DNA from: Mermis nigrescens
Taxonomy: Eukaryota > Nematoda > Enoplea > Mermithida > Mermithidae
Reading direction: 5' to 3'
DNA: 64,000 bases
Assembly: GCA_036768485.1 (NCBI GenBank)
Contig: JAVLUZ010000272.1
Location: forward strand, 430,034 to 494,033
Shown: positions 1 through 12,500 of the stretch, piece after piece
How positions within the stretch are numbered: the first letter of the stretch is position 1
Layout: every line of letters begins with the position of its first letter
The notes under the pieces: model-generated
Told to the model about the DNA's origin: nothing
Seen by the model: only the letters and a program-made list of their open reading frames with translations
Databases searched by the model: none
Made by a program: the position numbers and the translations under genes

Positions 1-336
1 TTCGTTTTTGGTTTTTAGGTAAAAATAACGTTTTTTCACACTCTGTTGTATTTTGATTAACAAATGTCAAAACATAGAAAGTCCCCGTTTTTATATGAAG
101 ACAACTTTTTGTAATTGCAGAACTGCTCACGCGTGATAGTTTGTCTTAGTGTTTCAGTACCTTATTAATTTGATCAAAAATCGACATAATTGACAAGTCA
201 TGACTATTTTTCTTTTTTTCGAATTTTGTCTCATAAGCTTTTCTTCAATGACTATTAAATTGACTGCTTTGTATAAAGAAATTTTTGCTTTAGGTTCTAT
301 TAACTTGACTTTTTTAAATTTTTGTGATATTCATAG

Positions 337-517
337 GCAGAATTCAGCTCCGAGAACGTAAATTTAGCGAAGAAGGTACCGTAGGAAGGCCTTCCTATGA
401 TGATAAATTGTATTGTCAAGATTCAGACCTTCTTCAGTTTAAAAACTGTACACCGACTGATTTTCCTTGCTTCTCTGCAGCTGAATGGCAAAAGCGACAG
501 AGAATGAAAATTCTGAA
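337..517 (+). CDS. ZFC3H1: ZFC3H1-like exon E1 (first exon in window)
   Basis: The frame is open from an acceptor ending at 336 (or one at 340) to a donor GTTAGT at 518, leaving two bases (phase 2) that match the single leading base of the next exon. It encodes about 60 polar residues including KLYCQDSDLL and AEWQKRQRMK. A second, strong acceptor-like tract (tgcttctctgcag) ends at 480 inside the exon, so a shorter 37-base version is possible. No domain is recognised; it belongs to the gene by phase and position only. Confidence 0.45.
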
Positions 518-3500
518 GTTAGTCAGCATAATTACTCGCATATTATATGTACATTATGTACAACATATTATGAATCATTCAATGATAGCTGAATGATATT
601 AGTCCGGGGGGTCTCGCTGGACCCTCCAGAATTTGACGACCCTCCAAAACCGATATACCCTAGAATTGAATTTTTGATGCGTCTTTTGGTAATTTTGCCC
701 CGTCGGTCCCGCCCCTTATGTATTGTCAAATCTTTGGACTTAATTTGTCGTATCTTATTTTTTCATGAATGTTTATCTTAAATTTGTATGAAAACAATAA
801 CAATAAGGGCAGATTCATTACTACCGTTCTGTATTTACAGCTAGACTAATGTTTGCATTGTCTCTGCTTGCTTTTCATCAGCTGTAGACTTCGAGCTCAT
901 GATTATGCCCATAACCCCACAGGAAATGGAAATTAATGGAATTCTCTTCAAAGCTAGATGACCATACAAAGGAAAAACCTAATATTAAAAAGGTTCCTTC
1001 ACTTTCTGCATGCATTATTGTATTTGTAGCTATAGATACACAGGACAACACTAGTAAATTGTAAAGAAATAAAAAATGTTATTTTCATCAATTTTAGTAA
1101 TTAGCGGATCAACATCCAAAGCATTGAGCCACTATTTCGAGAAAGGTGTTGAATCACTTTATATTATTGGTCTACTTAGGTCAATGAGTGTCTCAAAATA
1201 AATGTTTAATTATTTTTTTTCTCTAAATAGTTACATTTTGGGATGATTGGCTAGGAAACATTTTTTTGCAACTAGGTTGCACAAAAAATGCACAGCTGAA
1301 ATATGAAAATTTCGGCTGTCTTAAGCCAAGTACACTGTTTTACTTTCTTTACATTTCACTAATACATCTGCGTAGCCATCTGTACATTATATACATTATT
1401 GTAACCCATTTTTGTTGTTGAAAGTAGCCTATATGTCTAGAAAATTAGCATAAAAACTAAAATGATTCCAACAACCGCTAATATAGATCGAAGTATCGGT
1501 GCTCAAAAATTTATAAAAAGCATATAAATTAGCGTTTTTTCAGACCTGGAAAGTTTGTATTTAAGGCTTTTGAATGGTCTAAAGCGTTAACATGCCATAT
1601 TTGCTCTTAAACGGCATGGCTATTACAACATCAGTACAATATTATAATGCATCTTCACTGCCTTGCTGAGAAAAGAGATTTTCTTCAATTTCCCGAAGTC
1701 GATGTTTCTTCATAGGCCACGACTATAAATTTTTGTTCCAAAAAGTCATAATTTGAAAGAAAAGATGTCTCGTAAAATTTTTTGTGAGTCTCAAAATCGG
1801 TGTTTCGTACAAAAAACTATGGCTCAGGCTATTTTTGACAGATATCCTAACAGTTCCATCAGTAAGAAATGATTTTTGAATATTTATAGCCTGTCTGATC
1901 CTAAAGAGCAATATGAAGAATTTGTAAAAATGGTTATAACGCCCAGAAGCGAAATAATGAATCGAATGCATCGTAACAGCGACGACGACCTCTTCAGGCC
2001 TTTGCGTCCCGTTTTGTTGCATCCACCGCCTCAACCTCCGCCCTGTTTTCAAGTGTCTGATGATGACGTTGTGTGCATAGATGATGAGCTCAGGACGAGC
2101 CGGGATGATTACAGTGAAAGAAGTATGGATTTAGACAGCGACCTTGGACAAAGCGAACTAATTGGTAAGTTGATGTAATTAACTAATACTAATAATGATA
2201 ATATTAATAATATTAATAATAATAACTAATATTAATAAATAATATTGGTAACCAATATTTAGTAATAAATAAATATTATTTTCACTTTTCACTACTAAAT
2301 TATGTATTTACCGAAATAAGATACCTTTTATCGTTTATGAAATTGATTGAAACCTGAAGGATGACTAATATGCGTTATTTCATTGTAAAAAACTGCTAGT
2401 CTAGGTAAATGAATGTATAAATATCTTCTCAATTCGTTAGCAATATTCGCGTCCATTTATGGATAAACCTCAAGAAATCATTAAGCTTTGCAGAAAAAAA
2501 TGGCACGGCTTTTCAAATGCGACCAGTTCTAAAAACAATTATAGTGCTAGGGGATTACATTTTCTTACTATAAAAACGGTGCATAATTTCCATTGTATGC
2601 ACATTGTAAAAAATGGTGCATTCAACAGAAATACTATGTAAGTAGTTGAAGAACCCTTGGGAGTCGCGACCCCTTGCGGTATCTCAGCGAAAAACACGTC
2701 TCTGACGTGCGGGTAATACTCACATGTGGGTGAAAAGCCTTTATTTAACCTTTTTTCAGTAGTTGAAGAAATAGCCAGTTGAATGGAGTATCATGGAAAA
2801 AATATTCCTTGATCTCAGCGGCGGATCTAGGATTTTCTGAAGCGGAAACCTCAAATTTTTCTGATAGTGTCAAAAATTATCCAAAAGATCCGTCAATTAC
2901 GTATGATTAAAGTTTGCTTTTGTCGCCGCCTTTCGTGAAGCATACTATCCTCGGGCCATTTTGGGCCAAAACTGGTTCCTTGAACCATGAAAAAGCGTCA
3001 AATTACGGCGAAGAGTGTGATTTCAAGTACATTTACTTATTTTTGAGCAATAAACTGTTCAACTCGTTCATCCAGACTTTTTTCTCCCATTAGTTTGTAC
3101 ATATTTGATGTTAAATGTCATTCAATTGCCCTTATTGTTATTTCTCAAAGTCAGTAAATGTAATTAAAGAAAACTGCCCGGCGTGAAATTTGAAAAATCA
3201 TAGTAAAAATTGCTGAAAGCAGTAAAAAAATACTCATCTATCGTTTATTGCGCCTAACATACACGAGCATGTGAGGCGGTGATAGGGGTATTACCTCCCT
3301 CTCCTAAGCTTTTAAAAAACTGATAGCTATTTAGCCATTTTGGCTGAATATACATTGCTTCATAGCCTTTTCTGAGCTCAGAAACTAGCTCTACGGACTT
3401 TTTGGACTCAGAAACAAACCGTATGAATCCAGAAATTCTTTATAGATATCTGAGCTTCAAAAGAATATAGCTATTTTCCCGAATTTCAAAAAAAGGACTA

Positions 3501-6500
3501 AATATCTATTATTAGTTAAAGCTATGTACATATATATAGCTTAGTTATGTTTGCGAGTGAGTTTAAAAAGGCTATATACTTGCCAAAAAATGCTAGAAGA
3601 GGATGGTTTCAAAGCGATACATGCCATGGTTTTTCCCACTAGAATCGACTTTACAAAGCATTTAGCCATCTCCAAGTTTTTGATTTTCACCTCTCCCTGA
3701 AAGTTTGACCTTACGCACCTATGGCGCCCATGTATTTTTTGACGACGGGGAGGGGGTCGCCCCCCACTTCCCACCCCTGTAAATTCGCCCTTGCTTGATC
3801 CTAATTTACTACCGCTTTTGCTTGCATTATTTTCTGTATTTCCATTTTGTGTACACATGTATGTATTTGTGATTTCAGACTTTAATACGACAAATGAACG
3901 ATCAAAGAGCGCCGAGCATAAATTAACAAGGTCGTACAGTAGAGACTCAGGGTCTAGTCCCGATGCTTCTTTTAGCCCGATTTTTAAAAACATCGAGTCC
4001 TCCGTGTTGTGCTCAGCCTCCTTTGTCGTCAAATCTTTTCGACCGCGCTACTTTTGATAATCAATATCGCATTGATTACGCTGATAAGCCGTCCATCGCC
4101 ACGTTAAACGTTTCTGATGGCGGATTGACTTCGTTGCGTGGCGCGCGGGACTTTTATTCTATCCCAATGCCCCGGACATCTACGGAAAAGCGTTTGAAAA
4201 TGCGACCCGGTGCACTGCATAAGGAAAGTACGCACACTCTTGCTGTAACGGCTTTTCAAAAAAAGTTGTTTTTTAGTAAAAACAAGTTTTTTAAAAATTT
4301 TTGTAGAATAAGTTACTGCTCGTAGCTGTACGCTGTACTGTATGTAAATTACATACAGTCAAAGTTTCCCAAGGTCGAAAGTTTAGGAGGGGGAAATCCC
4401 AAATTCAGGATTACTAAATTTAGAGTTTTTGCCTTTTTTCAGGTCAAATACGAAAAATATTTAAAACGTGGAAAACTGCATTTTTTGAGTACTGTTTATC
4501 TAATTCTGACTCGTTTCGTCACTTTTGTAAGTAAAAAATATAAGAATTCATCGGAAATTTAGACTTTTCAGATCATTTATTTTCATTCTCGGCATTTATA
4601 GGGTAACCAAAACAGAAATGTACTAGTCGGCGCGCCAAAAATTTTTTGACGTCTTCGCTACTTTCGTTTCCAAAAATCATGCAGAAAATGTTTGATAGCT
4701 CAAAATCTTCTGGCACTGATTCGAATCTTGGACCTTGACTGAGTGACGTAGAACTAGTACTCCCCTCACCCTCCGCTCCCTCTGGGAATGTGTTGCATAT
4801 AGTACTTTGGAAATTGTTTCATATCAGTTCGTACAACTGCTTCATTAGAGATAGGGAACAGAAAACTGCGAATTTTGAGCTGTAACCGGAAAGTATGACT
4901 TAAGCATGCTCTTAAGCAACCGGCTTGCAGAGCCAAGTCGTTGTAATTCGCTGTTATAGTCACTTACATATAGCTACAATCTACTCTACGTAAGATAGTT
5001 TATTTCCGTATATTATACTTGAGATGAGATAGTTACATACTTTAAGCAATTAGAAAGCGTAATGCGGGTGGTCATATTCCCACAGATGTTGACCACATAT
5101 GGTTATTTTTTAGCTATTAAGTGAGTGTAGGAATGTAAAGAATGCACATAAGGAATATACAAGAGCACGTTTTGAGGTTTTTTAAGAGTAAATAGCATTA
5201 CAGCCTTGTAAAGAATTACACATAACCTTAAAGTACATATTAATTGTCTTTCTCGTACGCGTTTTTCAGAATTCTGGAACAAATTTTCATTTTTTTGCAT
5301 TTTTTTAAACAAAATTGAAATATCAGATTTGCCTATCAGTCTTGAGTGTCTGGCAAAGTAATCACATTATATAACTCGTATTATTCAATTTTTATACTAA
5401 TTAAACATTAATGCATATATCATTCCTTTACTGCAATATTGAGACAGCGGGTGGAGTAACTTCTTTAACAGTTTTCTTCACTTTTCGACCTTGAAATTTT
5501 TTTAAATTTTTCCCCTTCATTTTTTAAACTTCCAAACTTTTCTTGAATCGTTTGTTTCCACGTGTTTTTATGAAATGAATACATCGTTTCATTTGCACCT
5601 TACATGCATTTTCACTTTACAGCAAAGTGGAAGGATAGACGGCCGAGTCACGTACCAGTGCGTAAATTCAAGGCAGTCTTGAAGCATGCTGAGGAAAAAA
5701 TGGACATCAGTCCTGGATCTGTAAAGAGTAGTTTTCTTAGCACAGAACTTCATCAGCCTGCTGAATCCAAGCAGGCGATTGTTGAACGGAACGACCTGGC
5801 CACAGAAGATGAGGATGAGGAAGAAATAAACGCATTGCGAGAAGTTCTCCTGATGACGATGAAAAACGTAAGATAAGAAATCAAGCTTTGCTTAAACGAT
5901 AATACTTGAATAATAACAGAAAGTCATCTATATGAAAAAATAAAATAAATTAAAAAAATAAAATAAAATAAAAAAATAAAAAAATAAATAAATAAATAAA
6001 TAAAAGGTAAATAAATTAGCATTTTTTAAAGGTAAATAAAGGTAAGTAAGTAAATAAAAGGTAAATAAATTAGCATTTTTTGAGAAATTAGGAAAAATTG
6101 GAATAATTATAATAAGAATTATGAAACTTTAAGAAGAATTCACGATCTTATAGCGATAACTTCATTTTCTTGCCTTAATCGAGAGCCGACATGCGATTTT
6201 TTGATGAACAAGCACTTGAAGACAAGTTTCTACGTGTCCAAGCCAATGTTTTTTTTGTACTCGGCAAAGATTTTTCCCTATGTACAAAGACTTTTCGGGA
6301 CCGTCTTTGTGCATGTACAAAGATTTTTGGGAACACAAAAATTGCAAAAAAGGTTTACAATTCGCAAAAATTTTGGCGCTCCGCGCCGAAATGAGTAATT
6401 GTGTATTCTATTTATCTTTATAATGGCAGAACTTACATTTCAAAAGAAAAAATGTCAAATTTTTCGGCGCTTTGCGCCGTTTTAAGACGATTCTTATTGA

Positions 6501-9500
6501 TTTTTGCTTTAGATACCCAGAAATTAGCTAAAATACACTATCAAAAGTCGAACAACTCTGTTTTCGAAAACCCTGTTTTACTACACTAAAATCGCTACTG
6601 TACTACATATTTTATAGTACACAAAAATTTGCATGTACAAAATGTACAAAGACATTTGGGGACCATCTTTGCACATGTATGTAAAAAGGGACCTTGTACA
6701 AAAAAAAGACTGATATAAGCCTCTCAAATGCAATATTTGAATCCTCTCTTATTTAGCCCATTTTGACACAATTGTGGGTGGTTTAGTCTTTAAAAATGAT
6801 GCTAAAAATGTTCCGTGAGCTCAAAATTTCCGGACAGTGCCTTCCCGCCGGAGACTTTGCGATAATAGCCCCCACCCTCTACGTGCATGTGTGCGTCGTA
6901 CTACATGTCTAACAAACTTGTTTCAATTATGCTTTTTCTACATATATGTAACCTAGCCCGTATTTAGAGGGAAGGCGGCCCCCAGAAATGAAAAATGATT
7001 TTTGAATCGCACATTACTGAAAGAAAAAATAAAAAAATTCTCGAATTAGGTCTGGAACACCGCCAAACAGGTTTTCAAGGTATTTTTAAGCTAGGAAACG
7101 CAAACTTTTTCGGCGGTTCGCGCCGGATTTATTATCTATGATTTTGGTCTTCTATCCTACTCACAATGTTTCAAATCTGAGTTAGAATGTAGAACTGTCA
7201 AATTTTCCTGACGCTTCGCGCTGAATTATTCGTTTTCTGTATTTGCTATATTTGTAAAATATGAAGTTAAGAAATTGCTTGTCGATTGAATGATGTGAAA
7301 TCAGATACATTGATGTTTTAACAGTCAGAATTGTTTTAGTTCAGTAGGTTTGAAATAAGGTGAAGATTTTTTGGTATCTTTCAAATTTTTCCTTCACCAT
7401 TTTATGGAGCTCACCAAGATACGCTCAAAAATGACTTTATTTTTGCGTATCTCATAATAGTTCTCGAGATAATTGACCTAGAATTTTCGGCCTTCCCCGA
7501 AATAAAATCCTGGATACGCGCCTACGTGTAACAGAAGGAGATGGGGATTCCCTCCAAGAGTTGGCTGTCCCCCATCCCCGAGAGCCAGAAAAATTTGACC
7601 CCTTTCCCGATTTCTGGGAAGAATTAAAATTTTTTGGCCGTTGTTAGGCTATAAGTTGGGGGTCATTTACCCCTTCCTCCTCTAAAAATGGTTGGGGACA
7701 TCCATCCGAAATGTCGAGCCGTTACATGTAAGCGATTCTGTCTTGTTTTCTTGTAAGTTTTATGTCAAAAAAACTTTTCCACCAAGCATCGGACTATTTG
7801 TTTTTTTACTTACATAGAAAGTCTGACATCCTTTTGATTTTCGCTCAAGAAGCGAGTACATTTCTAATTGTAAGTTTTAATACAATTTTAATTTCAGTAA
7901 AATTCCTTAATTTTTCTTTTTACAGAAGAGGAGAAATGGTAAACCAAAAGCGATCGAGACTGCTACGCACCGTTCGACTGTAGAGACTGAAATGGACGAT
8001 GCGGTATCAACGGAATCGTCGTTTGCTGAGTCAATATCAAACGAGCCTTCCGTTCGTCTAAAGGTGAGTTAGATGTGATTCAGAAATCACAAGTTATAAC
8101 AATTTATGTTAGGTCCGCCCCTGCCCCGCCCCCCTTGACCGAATCATGGCTACGGGCCTGCATTTACTTATTTACATAAGTAACGTATGTACAATTCACG
8201 TAGCGTGATGTGAAAAAGGAATCCTCAATCAAAGTAAGTATTTAGGTTCTGACACATGACTTCGACTTTTATATTCTAATTTAATATTTATTTAAAATTT
8301 TGATGCGGATTGAGCCACATCAATTTCAAGCGAACTGGCTTCTATGTCATGTCCGCATGTACGTGAAGTCTTATTATTTATATTACGGAATGGGAAATCA
8401 GTAGATAAAGTCAAAAGTAATAGGAAAAAACAAGGACGCTGAAAAAGTCTTTAGTTCTATTATTTCAATGTAATGTTGTACGATACTTATGTATTATACA
8501 TACACACATACATACATACATACATACATACATACATACATACATACATACATACATACATACATACATACATACATACATACGTCTACAGGGGCGTACA
8601 CAGAATTTTTCAAGAGATTAAGGCTATCCGAAAATTATCGACCCTATATTTCGAGATGTGTTCGACGGTATACAAAATAAAGTGCATTTGCTGAGGTTTC
8701 CGAACATGCTCTATCCATTAAGCTCATAAAATCATAACTTTTCGGAAACATTTTATTCCCTCTCGATAGGCTACGAAAAGTACCTTATTTTGGCGGCGCT
8801 TGAGACAAACTTAAATAAGGATCCTACGGCGCAAAGCGCCAAAAATTTTAAGTTTTTTCGGTAAAAAGATGATAGTTTCAATTATTTTACATGCATTATC
8901 TTACCTTTCCCATTTTTTTAGCTAATTGGGAGCCTCTCCCCTCGCCCCATACCTTCCCTTGCATATGCCCATTTACGTGTAAATTATGTATAAGTGTCTC
9001 TTTACATTATGCATTTCACTCGGCGCTACATACCTCGTGATCCGCGTATTTTTAGCCTGTTTCTGAAATCTCAACAAAATCGGTGAGTCAAACCGACGAA
9101 TCATTGTCGTCGAATCTAGCACCGATGGTACTTTCGCATCGGTCACATCCGTCAACACAATCTTACACAACTGAGCTAACGACACGGTCGACGGCAAACG
9201 AGGCGTCACTGGCCGAATCATCCTTAACGGCGACGTCATCAACCGACTTACTTTTTACCGTGACGTCATCCTTGACGATGACGACGATCTCTCCGCCTTT
9301 GGTGGCGTCGACTATGTTTCTTGAGACAACGTTGCCTTTGATGAAGTCATCATCTGCTACGACGACGTCATCATCTATTACGATGACGTCATTATCTGCT
9401 ACGATGACGTCATTTGCTACAATGAAGCAATCAAGTGCTACGATGACGTCATCATCTGCTACGATGACGTCATCTGCTACAATTACACCATCTGTTTCGA

Positions 9501-12500
9501 TGACGTCATCGTCAATGGCCTTGCCGCCGCCGCTCAGCAGATCGTCGTCTAAAGCGTTGCCGAAGTCGCAAGGGTTGCCGGCGACGACGTTAGCGCCGTT
9601 GCGAGCGATGACGTCATCGACTAAATTCCCGCCACTTCGCCGCACGATTAATAACGAGAGGGCTGTTACGAAGACGAAGCAACGAACGAACAAAACGACG
9701 CCGTCGCCGTTCAGCGTCGATAGACGTCAGTCGGTGGCGCAAACGCGAAATTCGCGACATTCGGCCGGAAAGGTACTACATGCGTTTCTAAGGCAGGATT
9801 GGCAAAAATCGACTGGAATAATAACTTTTTAACCCTTTATTATTTGCCTGTTTTTAGGACACAAATGATCTAAATTGCATCATTGGATAGAACATGGTCG
9901 AAAGTTGAATAAGTTATAAATCCTGATTTTCATTTTTCATACAAAAGACCTTGTAATCGAGAATAGATCGCTAAAAGATTAGCCCAGCAGACGCATGCAT
10001 TAGTCGCGCGCAACCGCGCACGCGGGGCCAATTTTGTTGGGTTTGGGAGAATCGGGCTGGCATGGCCCCTATTAACAGTAATTGAATGATTTTCAAAGGG
10101 TTTGCATTTAGAAAAATGGACAAGGCACACTTTAAAGTCATAGGAGCAAAATTCAACCATGATTTTGCATAATGTAAAGAAAAACCTACGCCCCGATTGA
10201 TAAGACGGCCCTCAATGAAGGGCTAAAGGTTCGACGAGATAATAAACGCGGCTTATTTAGTTTGTGAGCAAAAACTTTCTGTAAAAACATTGCAATTTGA
10301 TCATTAAAACTGAAATCGCTCGTAATTTACGCGCAATTTATAAGAAATGGTTTATCGAGTATTTGTATGGCTTAAAGGTACATATGTAATTATACGAGAT
10401 ATGCACGTGAGAGGTTCGGGGTTTCAAATCGCCGGAAGGACAAAATGGAAATTTTCTGGGAAAGGCAAAATTTTTGTCAAAAACGAACAAGCACCACCAC
10501 ATATGGGCGTAGGGGTTTGGGGTTTACGCCCCCCAAAATCTATAAACCCCTAAAAAATCGATAAACCCCCTGGATTGAGTTTTTCATTGTTATTTTTTGC
10601 CATTTTGCCCCATCTGACCCCTCAGAATTTAATTACTGCTCATGTAACAGAGACCATCACTTTCTTGTTAAAGTCTTGAAATCAATCAGTAACAATTTGG
10701 GCATTTTTATTGCTATTAAAAGTAATTTTCGGCCAAGAAAGATCTCTGGCTAACCGCCCTTGACCGTCAATCGTACACATTGTTAATTTTTTAACCTGGT
10801 GCATAGTGACCCATCTCATTGCCTTCAGCCTACACACCGGGGCCCAGTTGCACTATTGACTGTTGAATTATGTACTCTATTAGTTCAATAGTTTAATAGT
10901 ATAAAAATCCGGTTGTACTATGAAAAGGACATTAAACGATTATGTATGCATAATGCAAATTGTGGAGAACTATTAACGGTCATACATGCAACAAGGGGAT
11001 GGGGGATCCCTCACCGAAAGTTAATTGTTTCACCCCTCAAAGTCAGAAAATTTTTGACCTCCCCTCCCGATTTTTTGGAAGAACTTGAATTGTTTGGCCA
11101 TTTTTAGGTGTTTTCTGGCCATTTTTGGCTAAAACTTGAAGGTATATTACCCCTCTCCCTTCAAAAAAATAGCCGGGGACTGCGGTTTTTTGTAATTGAG
11201 CAAAGATTTTCCCGGATGTTCGAAGACTTTTGTGGAAGCCTTTGCACATATACAAGATTTTAGGGAAGACAAAACTGCACGACGATAAAAAATTTTCGGC
11301 GCTTCGCGCCGAAATTAGTTCCTCTATGTTCCATAAACGTTTAAAATGACAGAATTTGCATTTAGAAAGGACAAATATCAAATTTCTCGGCGCTTCGCGC
11401 CGGTCTGAGAAAATTTTCTGTATTTTTGCCTTCAGAAACCAAGAAATTGGCTAAAATACGCTACCGAAGCTTGAATAACCCTGTCTTATTAAACTGAATG
11501 CGCCACTGTACCTTATTATAATTGCACAAAATGTACAAAGACTTTTGAGGACCATCTTTGTACTGAAACGATGGGACCCTGTACTAAATTTCCAGCCGTC
11601 TCACGTTTATTAACGGTGCATATTCCACATAGGTTGGCAAGGTAAGGATGGCCAGGGAGAGGTGAAATTCTAAAAAGTTCACGCATTAAATAGCTTCATA
11701 ACCTGCGGTTTTACCAGATACATAATATAATTATATTCTTATCAACTCAAGCATATTAAAATGTCAGCCAGAAGGTAGGTAAAATTGAACTCTAAAATGT
11801 ATTTTAGAAAATGCCTATTTTGAACAATATAATTATTATGTGACATAAAATTTAAAAAAACGCAGTACTATGGAAGAATTAATACTTTTGAAGTACACTG
11901 CTTGACTTAAATATTGGTTAAATGTGTAATATATTTTTCCACTACAAAATCAAAATTTTTCCAGCAGCAACTTATGCATGTTTTACCGAAATCGCCGGAC
12001 AATACCCGATTTTTTAAAAACTGAGGCAGGGGTAATAACCCCTCTCACCCCTCCCTATGCCCTTATGTGAATATTCCATACACATTGTTCTTATAATAGA
12101 GCGTGCTTTGAAAGTGTAAACTGAAACGCCTCAGTCAAAAATCGTGCAGCGATCTTTTTTTAAAGAACTTGTCCGCTTTGCACGAGCCCGTCATAATACG
12201 ATTGGATGAGGAAAGCAGCGACGAGGATACTTTGATTGTCGATCAAGCGAGTAGTGGCCCTGTTCTTGGTGAAACATTAATGGTCTCATTCCAAAATAAG
12301 CCCCGGGCCAATGACGATGTTCAAGTTTTTGCCGATTCGGCTACTGATTTAGTTACCGCTGATGTGCCTGCAAAGACGAAACCGCTCCCGAATTTCGGTG
12401 CTTTGCGAGATCAACTGAATGTACGGCGGGAATTGAAGAAAAAGTGGCGAGAATGTAGGGTCGATTTACTTAAGCACAAGTTAGTATATTTTCATATTCG

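Noticed and set aside
3541..4032. 163-codon antisense ORF
   Set aside because: Shadow of E3 and of flanking repeat; the + strand exon has phase support.
5935..6080. Possible origin-like or regulatory AT element
   Set aside because: Plain A-rich simple repeat in an intron; nothing beyond composition supports a function.
8473..8694. Thr-Tyr-Ile-His repeat proteins
   Set aside because: Translations of the (ACAT)n microsatellite.
9163..9693. 176-codon antisense ORF with a signal-peptide-like start and Asp/Val/Ile repeats
   Set aside because: It is the mirror of the palindromic coding repeat in E6; the + strand frame is bounded by good splice sites in the right phase. Kept as an observation only.
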